A DNA stretch of 64,000 nucleotides from Salvator merianae. Its lineage: Eukaryota; Chordata; Lepidosauria; Squamata; Teiidae. Below are positions 49,077 through 60,009 of this stretch, in pieces; positions within the stretch are counted from its first letter, which is position 1; each line of letters opens with the position of its first letter. Made by a program: the position numbers and the translations under genes. The DNA lies in the NCBI GenBank assembly GCA_003586115.2, contig QVOM02000115.1:6207524-6271523 (forward strand). The letters are read 5' to 3'. A model generated the notes under the pieces. That model saw only the letters and a program-made list of their open reading frames with translations, was not told the DNA's origin and did no database searches.

Positions 49077-49186
49077 TGGCACAGAAGTCTTCAGAATATG
49101 GTCACTTGCATTTTTAGCTCCTGCTGGAAAATCAGCAGGTGGGCCTAGCGCTGGATCGCTGCTCCTTCTTACCAAAAGTGGGGTTC
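49077..49186 (-). CDS. PARD3B: PARD3B coding exon with RRSSDP 14-3-3-type site
   Basis: This 110-bp exon completes a split glycine codon and adds 36 codons, starting TPLLVRRSSDPALGPPADFP and ending LKTSVP. The acceptor is TATTTTTAG/GAACC. The donor chosen is CCA/GTAGGT because it leaves phase 0, which is the only way to reach the PARD3B-like frame of the next exon. A second GT four bases downstream (GTAG/GTATTT) would shift the frame. RRSSDP has arginine at -3 and proline at +2 of the second serine; the equivalent serine in PAR3 (S144) is a known PAR-1 phosphorylation and 14-3-3 binding site. Function here is inferred from the family. The other two frames contain stops. Confidence 0.92.
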
Positions 49187-50021
49187 CTAAAAATAATGGA
49201 GAGAAAAATGTAGCACATTACAATATGACTGACCACTAAAAACGTTACACATATATTATTAACAAGAAAACTTTGTAAAATACACATGCAATGAAAGGTT
49301 GTCTAGATGGCAAAACTAAAAATGCTATTTAGTAAGACAAAATTAAAGGCATTTCAAAGTCATAAATGACATCACAAGAAACTATGAACTGTGGTTTTGT
49401 TTTTTGGGTATATAAGGAAATGAAGAACAAAACAACAACATCAATCAATCTGGCATGATTCTCAGAGAATCACCAAACTATTTCTGACTTGTTATTCATA
49501 GCTAAGTATGTTTTGGCCTTCAATTGTTGCACACTTCAAACAAGCCCTGAAATCCATTCACAATTTTACCATAGATAGTGTATTCTACCTGCCATTTATC
49601 TTCAAAAACTAACAGAAATTCTTCATTTAGATAAATGAAGCTTATTGATATACTGTATCCTCCATGAATAAGTGTTTTAAATATTTTCTTATTCTTCATC
49701 TAAAGAGATAACATTGTTTTACTTTCTCACATTTCAGTTTAACATTGTAACTTGAGTTTTTTTAAAAAAATAGATCCATACTATCACTTTTTACAGTTGC
49801 TTTCTTGATTTTTAAAAGCGATATGGGCTTTGTTATTTTGTGATAGTGTTTTGGCTGTACAGTGATAAACAAATGCAAAAACACTCAAAACACCTAAAGA
49901 ACAAAGCAATCAAACAAATAAGAGAAACAGAAAACAACTACCAAGCTCTGCCAAATGAAATATCCCGATATTAATAAGAAAAGTGCAACTGAATGTGGTG
50001 GTTATTTAAAAACGTGAGGGA

Positions 50022-50215
50022 GGGGCTATAACTCAGTGGTAGAGCAAACTGCCTTGAAAGCAGGGGGTCAGCTGATTATTTCCCTGAAGTAGCTAATGGC
50101 AAACCACTTCCATATTTCTGCCAAGAAAACTGCACAGAGGTGCTTATGGAGATGCCCATGTATTCAATCAGGAGTCAGACATGTTTTGGTGGTACCCAAC
50201 AACACAATTTAAAAA
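50022..50215 (+). mobile_element. tRNA-type SINE remnant
   Basis: Reads GGGGCTATAACTCAGTGGTA then GAGCAAACTGCCTTGAAAGC (tRNA-like head with A box). The B box is lost. The body includes AATGGCAAACCACTTCCATA and GCCAAGAAAACTGCACAGAG, a block seen in squamate SINEs. Confidence 0.65.
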
Positions 50216-50770
50216 CACAACAACATCTGATAACATTATCCCCCTTCAGCTATTTCCAAATTAATTTATTCTTCAAGTAGGACCAAAAATGAAGAGCAAT
50301 AATTCCCTTAAAAGTCTTTTATTTTTCAATGAGAATTTTTTTAAAAAAATCTGGGTACAGAATAAAATTAAATACATCTGAAATATTACGTAGAGGATTA
50401 TAAAACTCTTTCTTCATGATATTACTAACCATTTATTACAAGCATTGTCCAACTTACTAAAATAGATATTCAAAAAAGTTCACATTTTTTCTTGATTATA
50501 ATAGAGCATATACAAAAATCTGTAAGTACGTAGCTGTTGATAAGAGCACACTTAATATTATGAACAATTCATTCAGATTGGCCTTCTTATTAAGACACAC
50601 TGTCATCAATGCAACAGCTTTCAGTCCCCAGCCTGAAAGTGGCTATGCTCATATGTAAAAAACAGCTCTGGTTTGGGGCTTACAGTGTGATCCCAGTCAT
50701 GTAGAGGCTGAGGCTTTACAGTATTCAATGGTGCTGATTCTTAGTGAAGAAAAATAACTTCAGACTTATT

Positions 50771-50963
50771 GGCCCTTTCTGCACTTGGTCTTATACTTAT
50801 GCTTATATCCTGGAATAGGGACCTGCCATCTGCATGCTAGTAGGAACTATGGCAGGCCCCATGCAGGGCCTGCTGTAAACTCCACTAGCATGCAGCTAGC
50901 AGATCCCTGTTCTCGGATATGATCCAGAATAAAGTCAATCCAGAACAAAGTGCAGAAAGGGCC
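50771..50963. mobile_element. 193-bp foldback transposon, PIF/Harbinger-like
   Basis: Ends GGCCCTTTCTGCACTTGG and CAAAGTGCAGAAAGGGCC are inverted. ATT is duplicated outside (50768-50770, 50964-50966). The middle is also palindromic: CATGCTAGTAGGAACTATGG against ACTCCACTAGCATGC. No ORF. Confidence 0.75.
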
Positions 50964-52140
50964 ATTGTGTCACAGCAGAACAAAACAATGTGGTGGTACA
51001 TATTTCCCAAATACACCTGCTGTGTTCTGGTCTTGACACAAATAAAACAAACAAATTAGGAAATTGCAGTTTCGGCTGCATTCACAAGCACTATAAAAAC
51101 TCTCTGAGGAGGCTTGTAGAGAGAGTTCACAGCTGGGATCGTTCACATGCCAGTTTGCACCTCCCTCCTTTCATAAATATTCTAGGCTAGAAAATTTCAT
51201 AAATATTCTAGGCTAGAAAATAGAAGATTAGAGAGGAAACACCTCAGAGGCACTTCTGGGGCACTATCTTTGCTAAATGAAAACCCAGCCTTAGTTCATA
51301 CAGCTGACCTCTCAAAGAAGATAAGCAGTATCCATAACCTGAACATTGTTTATTTCTTGGGAAATCATAAAATAAAGTACCTCTGTACAAGCTTCCCCAT
51401 TACCAAAATGGCAATGTGAATTTCAGTCTTATACTAAATCTCATTTATACTAATATTTCACTTCTGTATTATTTAAAAGTTTATGAAAATATCTTATTTA
51501 TATTGCTCCAAGAGGTATTAACTACCCAAACATTTTGTATTATATATATTTTAAAACAAATTTTCTTTATCTTGCCTAGTTTTCTTACCAACAAAACACC
51601 TTCTTTTCCCCCTAAAATCTTATAAAGAAAACATATTATCACTGCTATTGTCACTGGAATCTTTTCCATAGATGTTTCCATAGCATTTTTCCATAGTGTA
51701 TGCCATCCCTATCTCTTATTCTTCAATAAAATGCTGACAAAGATTTTAAGCTTAAATTTCAATACAGCTTCTTCTTTTTTTTCTTTTTTGTTCAAAACAC
51801 CTTCTTCATACTCTCCCAACCTTCAGTTTTCAGCTTCCAAAGTTCTGTCTTTTAAGATGATAAATCCTGTAAATTGACTTTCTTAAATCCTTTCTGTTCC
51901 TGAAAATATTGTAAAATTATTTAGTGGCTATATATTGACGTTTATCATGGATCCTAATAAAATTCAAAACTGGAGTTTGACAAGGGTCCAACCCTTCAGG
52001 TTCCTTATAGAATGATAGCAATAGGAGAATAATTAAGTATCTAGAACTGAAATGAATACTATCACAGTATCAAGAAGGGAGGAAAATGACAAGATCAGGC
52101 TTCCTAAAAGACATTAGGAACTATGAGTTCAATTGCATCC

Positions 52141-52225
52141 AGGTTTATTCCGCTATATTTGGATATTCTGAAATAAAACATGGATACTTTATTCTGGAAT
52201 ATTCAAATATAGCAGAATAAATAAG
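52141..52225. mobile_element. palindromic MITE-like element, family E copy 2
   Basis: TTTATTCCGCTATATTTGGA pairs with TTCAAATATAGCAGAATAAA. Inner arms pair as in 24578-24719, with which it shares GCTATATTTGGATATTC and ACTTTATTC. Confidence 0.65.
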
Positions 52226-52444
52226 CAATGTCTGCATGTAGCTTGAGTTATTCCTTCTTTCAGATCCAGAATAAGGAGAGGCAGCATTCTTGAACCTAAT
52301 GATGAGCCCAGGGTCATTCTACAATAAGATCAAGGGGGAGTGACATACTCAGCTAATGTTATAAACCTAGAAGAGATCTAAGATCATCTGAAGAAGTCCT
52401 GCTATAGTTTTCAGAAAGTTCATGATAGCCCACAGTTGAAATTT

Positions 52445-52735
52445 CTCTGTGGTAGCACTTACCTTGTGGAATGACCTCTCCTCTGATATTTGGGTGGTAC
52501 CTACAGTTTCAGATTTTAAGCGGCTACAAAAGACACATCTGTCCATCTTGACATTCTCTGTGTGAATTGTTATTCTCCTGACCTACCTAACTTTTAAGTG
52601 TTTAGTTAATATTATTAATTAATTTAATTGGTTTTAACTGTTTTTTATTCTTGTTTTTAATTTTCAATTTTGTAAAACATTTCACATTCTTTAATGAGAA
52701 GCAGTATGTATTTTAAATAAATAAATAAATGAAAC
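52445..52735 (+). mobile_element. L2-like LINE 3' end
   Basis: Reads LWNDLSSDIW then FKRLQKTHLS, the 'LWNSLP...FK-LKTHL' end of L2 ORF2, followed by a T-rich stretch and an AAATAAATAAAT tail at about 52715-52732. Confidence 0.55.
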
Positions 52736-53111
52736 AGCAGAGTATCTGAATAATATTTAATCCTTCACCTTTTTTCCAGAAGCAATGCATAGTACAAACA
52801 GAATACACAAACAAATACCAGAATTTTTAACAAGCCTTTCCTATCCTGATTTCCATACTCAAGGACAGGCTTGAATCTTTATTTCATGTTTTTCTTTGAT
52901 GAAAGCAAAGAAATATTTTGTCATCCATATGGCAACTTTTCTGATCATGAGGAACATTTGGCCAAATAAGTTAAATATAATAAGGCTTTAAATCTTCTCA
53001 TTAGTTAAAAGGTTTTATTTCTGTTTCAGTTTTTGGGATCACTGTGAAAAGGTATTAATTTAAGGGTTTAAATAAAAAGTATAAAGCCCTCAGTATGCTC
53101 TAGGCAGTATA

Positions 53112-53290
53112 GGCCCTTTCTGCACTTGGCTTTATTCTAGATCATATCCCAGAACAGGCACCTGCTATCTTCATGCTAGTGGAGTTTACAGCAGGCCCTG
53201 TGTGGGGCCTGCCATAGTTCCTACTAGCATGCAGATGGCAGGTCCCTATTCCAGGATATAATCTGGTATAAGGCCAAGTGCAGAAGGGCC
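53112..53290. mobile_element. 179-bp foldback transposon, PIF/Harbinger-like
   Basis: Ends GGCCCTTTCTGCACTTGGC and GCCAAGTGCAGAAGGGCC are inverted. ATA is duplicated outside (53109-53111, 53291-53293). Interior matches 50771-50963, with the central loop in the opposite orientation. Confidence 0.75.
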
Positions 53291-53339
53291 ATAAAATCTT
53301 TTTATAACTCCCAATGGTAGAAGACAGGTCTGAGAGAGC

Positions 53340-53930
53340 CATTGTCAACTTGTCCTCCAATGGATGAGTGACATGCCCTCCCCTGAACCTGTGGCAATGG
53401 ATTCCTCGGACTCCTCAGCTGAGGAAGGGCACCAGCACACAGTGACCCTTCAGGGCTGGAAGACCCTGACACAAGTGGAACAGACTCTCTAGGACCTGGG
53501 TCTTCCTATAGCCCGCAGATTCAGAGACCTCACCCTAGCCAACAGAAGCAGGAAAAGATTAATAGGCTTAGGGCTTTGAGGCTACAGCAAAAGAGGAAAG
53601 AATGCTGCCCATGCCCTTCCCAGCTGTTGAGCCTGAAGGATAAAAGGGAAAAACATGCCCCGGGTGTTGCAGGCAACCCATCTTACAAGCAACCTTCCTG
53701 TTCCTAGATACTGCATTGAGACTGATTCACCTTGGGTCTTGACCTAGCTCCTGCCTCGTTGACCCTTCTTGCCTGCTCCTTTGAATTTGGTAATCAAACT
53801 ATCTTGTGCAAGTTTTATTGTGGCAAGTAGTAAAGTCCATCTGCCGTCTGTAGCCTGTTGTCAGCTGAATCTTTGGGGGCTGGGAATCCTCCCTGCTCGG
53901 GGTGACAGAACAGTGGGACTCTTCTGTTTT
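53340..53930 (+). mobile_element. possible LTR-retrotransposon fragment
   Basis: GC-rich block with ATTCCTCGGACTCCTCAGCT, then a C/T-rich segment GACCTAGCTCCTGCCTCGTT, GACCCTTCTTGCCTGCTCCT, and near its end CTCGGGGTGACAGAAC. This resembles gypsy-type LTR sequence of reptiles in style. No primer-binding site or paired LTR found. Confidence 0.3.
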
Positions 53931-55089
53931 ACCCAGTAGAAGCATTAGGGCGCTAAGCCCTGTGGTTATTAATCAAATTCTTACTGTGTTTGATGGAAGT
54001 ATCACTCCAGGGCACTATCGGAAATTAAAATGGTAGCCTCCAAAATTCCAAAATGGGACTATGCTATGCCTGGGAAGTATATTTATTGATAGACCTTTAA
54101 AAATGTGTCACCAGATGTTGAAGTTTTTTAAAATATATTTCAGGAAATCGAACTAAGACTGTTTTCTTGAAAACGTATGTGCATATTATCCACAATTCAA
54201 GGCAAGAACATACAAATTTGACACCAATACACATGTAACAAGTCATTTAAGCACATTCATTATGAAACCATCCTAAACATATGAGAGCAGGTACCTGTTA
54301 TGGCTGAGGGGCAGAAGACAAATTAAGTGGAATTGCTAATGGTAGGCAAGACACTATTGGAGGAAAATTTACGTAAACCTCACTTAACTTGATAGATTAT
54401 ATACATGTTACCCAAACCTGAATTTAAACACATATGAAGGAAAAAGCATTGGCTCAAGTTCTGAGCTATTATCTGCGGTAAGATACTGCTCACTTCACAC
54501 TAATAGGCCAGCTGCTCCAACCTAAAGGGAAACTTACAGAATGATCACTTTGGGCACTTGAAGGCAAAGCCTATTTATCAAAGTAATTAAATGCAAAAGA
54601 CAAACACACTGTTTATTCCAAACACGGATTTCTTTCCTCTTTATCTATAGTATTATTATGCATTAGACACATATCTTTCCTAATTAAAACCACCCTCCAA
54701 TGCTCTGTTTTTCAAAATTTTCCTAACTAGGGTCAGTTCACCCATAATTTAGCAAGTCAGATTGTATTCCAGTCATGCAGAAATAGGACAAGATATCTAC
54801 ATTTGCATTATGGATTTAAACCATTATAGTTGAGGGCAAATAAAGTTGCAGAGAGATAAACAATAGCAGAATATTTATTAGTACTGAGTTCCAGAAGCCA
54901 GAAATTAACCAAGATATGATTTATATTATACCTTCAAAATGAAAACAGCATTTCATAAAACTATCTTAGCAGTCATGACACCAGCTGCATTTATACACTA
55001 CACTGATGCATTTGTAGCTATGAAGCTCTTTCAGAAACCTGACTAGAGTTAACTAGTTTTTAGACTACTTGCTACTTGGAAAAGGATTT

Positions 55090-55440
55090 TCTAACAGTAT
55101 CATTCTAATCTGGAAGCAGCAGCCTCCTTGCATGTAAAGCACCCTGTGTGGCTGCTATCTAGAATAGGGAGACAGTCCAGATAGAGTATGTGATCACTCC
55201 CAGATGTTCCCCACCATTGTGCAGAACCCATACATCTGTACATCCTGGAGCTAAGGACAAAGAAACCAAGAAGACAGCAATTACAAGTGGCATAAAATTC
55301 ATGATGATTGAAAGTGAACACAAGCTAGTATCCATTATTGGGCCGGTATGGTGCAAGTGAAGGAGATGAAAAAGACATTTCTCTTTCTCTGCCACTACAT
55401 CCTCAGAATATATGCCACAGTGTAAGCCATTTTAAGTAGT
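55090..55440. other. unclassified repeat-like stretch
   Basis: More GC-rich than its surroundings with CACCCTGTGTGGCTGCTATC and CCAGATGTTCCCCACCATTG. No partner seen in the window and no credible ORF. Confidence 0.25.
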
Positions 55441-55904
55441 ATGGGCCAACTGAATTCTTCTCCAGAATTATACTCAAAAGAGCATCCCTAGCATGTTCTA
55501 ATATTTTTGCACAACAGTTTGAGAATAAAGTCATTCATGCTCGTAACAACATGGGCTCTACAATAAAGACATTGTCACTAAGACAGGTGGCCAGAGCACC
55601 ATCTAGTCCAGTTTTTCTAGTTGTACTTCAATTACTAGAGTTTTAAGATGTACTTGAACAATTTTGGCAGGTCACTTATATACTTTTTATTGTATATTTA
55701 TAGTCCATGACCAGTTTAGATACAAACATATGAATAAACTCTACAGCTATGTACAACATAAAACAATATGACTAGCCACATCTAAAATATTTTGTAGCTG
55801 GATATAAATCTGTGTCTTGAATTAGCTTAGCTCTTATCTCAATAGCCTTAGCACAAAATTTAGCATTTTCTCTTGTTGTGTATGAGTTTTATAGATCACT
55901 TATA

Positions 55905-57205
55905 TACTTGACCTTTGCCATTCACAGCTTATCAAATCCAGCAAGGATAGACTGTTTCCATAAACTGAAAATGAATCCTAACAAGATAGAGTTGCTCTGG
56001 GTCCCAGACTTTCTTGTTAGAGAAGTGGCAAGGTGACACACAACCACACCCAAAGAGTTGGGTGCAAATGAAGGATTTCAGACAAAGCGGAGGGAAAAGG
56101 GGGCCACCATTCCAGACAGACCGAAGACTCTCTGGGAAGTCCCACTTTTTATTAGAGTTTCAAACAAAGAGTATAATTACAAACTGTAACACCTGGATCC
56201 AGGAACCACCCAACTCAATCATGCTATCACACACACACACACCCCTTCAGCTGCGTTCAGCTGGAAACCCTCAACTCTCTCAACTCTCTCCACCAAGGCA
56301 GCCCCTCCCAGATCCAGGCATACATTAAACAAAGGCCTTAGTTTTCTCCACAGCAAGGTACCCTCTTCTAGATAGGGTTTCACTCCCTTTGAAAGAACAG
56401 GTCTGAAATCTGGGCATTCTTCTCAATCCCCAACGATTACTTGGCTTGCAGGTGGCATTGCTGAACAGGAATATCTGCCTCCATCTCAGGTTAATAAGAT
56501 AGCTTAAGTGCTTCCTGATCTCTTAACCACAGTTATCCATGCTCTTGTAACCTCCAGACTGGATTATTATAATGTGTTCTGCATTGGGCTACCTTTGAAG
56601 ATGGTTTGGAAGCTAGATTTTGTGCAAAACACTGTACTCGAGCCAGTGACAGATGTGTCAAGCCAGTGACATATCACTCCAGTTCTAATAGATTTGCAGT
56701 GACTGTCCCCTTGCTTCCAGGTCCAATTCATGGTTCTAATTTTGATTTTTAAAGCCCTTAATGACATGGGTCTAAAATATCTGAAAGAGCATATAAGCCC
56801 TGACCGTCAACTGAGATCTTCTAATGAGGCTTTTCTAGAAATACCATCTCTCCATCAGGTTCCAGGATTAGTAGCTTTCTCTGTGGTACCTCCAAAACTT
56901 TGGAATAGCCTTCTCCTACAGATATATCATACTTCTTCATTGTCCACCTTCCGGCATTTAGTTCAAACATTTCTTGTCAGCCTGGCTTTTACTAATTAAG
57001 TCTAGCTACATTTCCATTCCTATACTATTACTTTTAATTCGATTTGGCTCTTATGTTTTTATCTGTGGTTTTTACTTTCTTCTATTTTATTTGTTTTATT
57101 TATTTTAATTGTTCTTTATTATTCCATTTTATCTACTTAATGTTAATCACCCTGAGATTTCAGTGAAGGATGGCATAAAAATCAATAAATATAAATACAA
57201 ATATT
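55905..57205 (+). mobile_element. L2 LINE, reverse-transcriptase C-terminal half to 3' end, interrupted
   Basis: The + strand carries ordered L2 ORF2 pieces. LKMNPNKIELLWVPDFLV is at about 55965-56018. After foreign sequence come LGILLNPQRLLGLQVALLNR, CLHLRLIR, VIHALVTSRLDYYNVFCIGL, then MVLILIFKALNDMGLKYLKE, AFSVVPPKLWNSLLLQI and FRHLVQTFLVSLAF. These match the L2 blocks KLNPDKTEV, LGV-D, ASRLDYCNALL, FKALHGLGP-YL and AFSV-APKLWNSLP. It ends in CCCTGAGATTTCAGTGAAGG then an AAAT-rich tail near 57205. Frames are broken. Confidence 0.8.
56022..56375. mobile_element. unclassified insertion inside the L2
   Basis: About 350 bp separates L2 WVPDFLV from PLKEQV-NLGI. It contains CCCACTTTTTATTAGAGTTT and a short CA repeat near 56228. 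The T-rich word could be an antisense LTR polyadenylation region. Termini and class unresolved. Confidence 0.45.
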
Positions 57206-57599
57206 AGACTGAATGGTGCCAGCTCCTCTTATAAAAACTATCATTCAACCACTCAAAAAGAAGCCTAAGCTGGATCCAATTCATGTCAAAAGAATTATGA
57301 ATTTTGGATATACACATTCATGAACAAATAAGCTTTCATTTTTTAAAAAATAAAAAATCTACTGTTTGGCCCAGCCATACAATGAAAGAGGGACAAGATC
57401 CAATTAGAAGCTTCCTTTGATCTCTGAAAACATGTGTTTTAATTTGTAGGTTCTTATAATCATGGATACACTTTGGGGTAAGTTACTGATGTTTGGGATG
57501 CTAGGGAAGCTTTAGCTCCTGGTATAGTTGCTTGTTTTACCCAGGCTGACAAATTATGCATAATATAAACCTGTGTAAATATGATTTACAAAGGATGGA

Positions 57600-58600
57600 T
57601 TTATTTAAAGCATTTATGTCCTGCCTTTTATCAATGATTTCAAGGCAGCTCATAAAAAAACAATTAAAAAATGCCTGACAGAGGTGTGATTTAAAAATTG
57701 CAGGTTTAACATAATTAAAAGAGTAAGTAGATATAAAGAGCTATGAGTAAAAAAACAAAACAAAACTGTACGCCACTGAGAAGAGAATTCCATTGCTATG
57801 ATAGTATAAAAACTAAACCAACAAGAGACATTTCTGATACAGATACTATTTGCAATATAGGTTTATTTGGCGATCAGCACATATGACTTATAACTCACCC
57901 TTTATTCTAGGCTGATATGCATGGCTGATATGGTAAAAACAATTAAATCTGCTTTACAAAAAAACTTACAAATCAGTAAAACTTAATTTAAAATAACAAA
58001 ACACTAATGCCACAATACATCACAAAGCTGAGAGTGCAGCATAACAGGATACCATAGGGATATCTTCATAACCAAAGATGTGAAAGAAAGGTATGTCTTT
58101 CAAAATACTGAAAGACAGATGGCATATAATACACCCAAGACAGAAAGTCATTCCATAGAAAGGGAGTTGCCCTCAAGGATGCCTTCTCAAAGGGTTCCAG
58201 CACTTCCATCCAGGCAAGCCTATAAATCATCCGGATGTTAAGAGTCATAGTTATTCAGGGCTTTATAAGTCAATACCTTGAGTCCGGATGTGGGAGGGAG
58301 GGTTATATTTTAAATATGTTTTTATATATCTTATCTTTCTATTATTGTGACCCATCCTGGGACGTTTTGGTGAAGGATGGAATATAAATTCTTGAATGAA
58401 TGAATGAATGAAATCACTCAAGACTGAAGTTATGTGTATCTACTCAGGAAACCTTGTCAACAAAATTGCTGCTATATTCTGCACCTTTTTCAGTCTCTGA
58501 AAATAATACAATACATTACAAGAGACTAATTTGGAAGCCTGGATTCCTGTGGCAAAGCCATCTCTATTAAGAAAGGGCCACAGCTGGTGAACCATTCACA
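57600..58600 (-). mobile_element. family A copy, antisense, split by an L2-like tail
   Basis: Read on the + strand: TTTATTTAAAGCATTTATGT then CCTGCC (tail), TTCATAACC...GTATGTCTTTC, CATTCCATAGAAAGG, GGCTTTATAAGTCAATACCT, and after an insertion AAATTGCTGCTATATTCTGC and GACTAATTTGGAAGCCTGG. The order is the same as 17700-18570. The insertion at about 58280-58412 is an L2-like 3' end with a GAAT tail. Confidence 0.6.
58106..58412 (+). repeat. near-identical segment, copy 2 (probable source of 43131)
   Basis: Same segment as 43131-43446, here with (GAAT)4. Family A sequence continues on both sides here but not at 43131, which suggests this is the source. Confidence 0.93.
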
Positions 58601-58762
58601 GATTAGCAACTAAGAACATTTTGCTTCAAGTACACTTTAAAACAGAATATAAGATCTAAGAATGAGAAATATCTCAACAAAAAAACTAAAGTAGCACAGA
58701 TCTGTGATCCAAAAATAATGATTAGCCAAGAGATGTAAAAAAAAAAAAAAAAATGTACATAC

Positions 58763-58934
58763 CTAATTTCAGTGCAGAAGGTGTTACTTCAATCTCTCCT
58801 CCAATTGGCTGAAACACTGCCAGCTGAGCAGCTACATCTGTCTCAAAAACATCTGGGCTGTTTCCCTCTATCAAACTGCCAATGATGTCATCAGTCTTTG
58901 GGCGTGCCTCTTGTTCATCGTACACAGCAATCAG
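58763..58934 (-). CDS. PARD3B: PARD3B coding exon: end of N-terminal domain and following linker
   Basis: This 172-bp exon encodes 57 codons plus one base. It opens with LIAVYDEQ, the last strand of the Par-3 N-terminal oligomerisation domain. It continues with SPDVFETDVAAQLAVFQPIG and ends with GEIEVTPSALKL, the conserved block that in PAR3 family proteins leads to the RRSSDP site. The acceptor (TTTTTACAG) and donor (TTAG/GTATGT) are both good. The last G joins the GA of the exon at 49186 to make glycine, giving KLG-TPLL. The wording fits PARD3B rather than PARD3 (AAQLA, IGGEIEVTPSALKLG). The family scaffolds aPKC/PAR6 polarity at cell junctions; that role is family knowledge. The exon enters in phase 0, so earlier exons must lie above 64000. 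Comparison with mammalian PARD3B is from memory. Confidence 0.93.
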
Positions 58935-59234
58935 CTGTAAAAATGCAAGTATTTGTTTTTTGAAACATAGATGAGACTCTCTTTAGGTACAGAAATCTGA
59001 GGATTGCCTTTATCCAACAGAACCTGAACTCTTTTGTTTTTCTTTGCATGTCATGGATAAGCTTTCTTCAATGTCCCATCCCTATGTAGTGTACTACTTC
59101 GCTCAAAACAGTTCCAAAATATTTCTAGAAACTCTATTTAATACCACACCATTTCATTTATTTTAATGCATAGATCGCCTTCAACTTAACTGTAATTTGA
59201 AATAATACCAGCACATTAAAAATCACAAAGCTCC

Positions 59235-59670
59235 ATTAAGCTCTGTCCAGACAGGAGAAATATACCGCCATTATGCCTTTGCTGTGGTGGGATTGCCTGC
59301 CACCCACCATCGCTCCACTATGTCCCTTCTAAAAAGTGCAATAGCCTATTGCAGGAAAACCCAATGCTGGTGACAGGTTTTCTGAAAATAGTGATATTAC
59401 TTACGTCCTGGACAGAGCTGCCATCTTTGCTGTAGCCACCGTGCATGTGTGGGGGCTGAAAAAGACAGCTATGCAAGTGTGATGGTGGCAACATGCACAT
59501 CCAGGTATTTTGCACTGGCAAAATACCCGGAAGTGTGCATCACTAAAAAGTGCACAGACAGAACGAATCCCCACTCTATCCAGGCAATGAGTGAATATTC
59601 AAGAATGTTTTTTCTCCAGAATATCACTTGCCACTGCAATATTCAGCCTGTGTTTGGAGCTGGCCTAAGG
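59235..59670. mobile_element. short DNA-transposon-like repeat, family C copy 2
   Basis: Longer partner of 8185-8490, with an additional 130 bp between CATCTTTGCTGT and GAATATCACTTGC. The additional part contains AGGTATTTTGCACTGGCAAA and AAATACCCGG, a small palindrome. Confidence 0.5.
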
Positions 59671-60009
59671 AAGACCAAAATAAAGGTCAATTAAATATAT
59701 GGAAATTTCAGCAGAAAATTCAAGTTCTGCACCAGTAAGCAAAAATAGAAAATGGTGCAAATGAAGTACAACAGATTTTATGAAGTCCAAAGCTTCATTA
59801 AGGGGCAAAGTGTGCCACACTAACAAGTGCACTAAGAGTCTCCCCCCTGCATGTTAATGTGGAATTTTACCACCCAATGCTGGTATAATTAATTCTGTGT
59901 GGAAGGAATGTAATCCACATCAGGAGCCCCATGATCTGGATCACCGGTAAGCTTTGACATCAAGGATTACTTGTGTTCTAGCTTGGGCCATTCCGGAACA
60001 CAGAAACAT

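Larger units (their letters stand above)
49187..58762 (-). other. PARD3B: PARD3B intron (9576 bp)
   Basis: Bounded by GTATGT at 58762-58757 and AG at 49188-49187. The flanking exons join in frame in the family order, so no coding exon is missing. It holds a SINE, two short 3-bp-TSD transposons, L2 copies and an antisense family A copy. I see nothing assignable at 50220-50765, 50970-52130 or 53940-55090. Confidence 0.85.
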
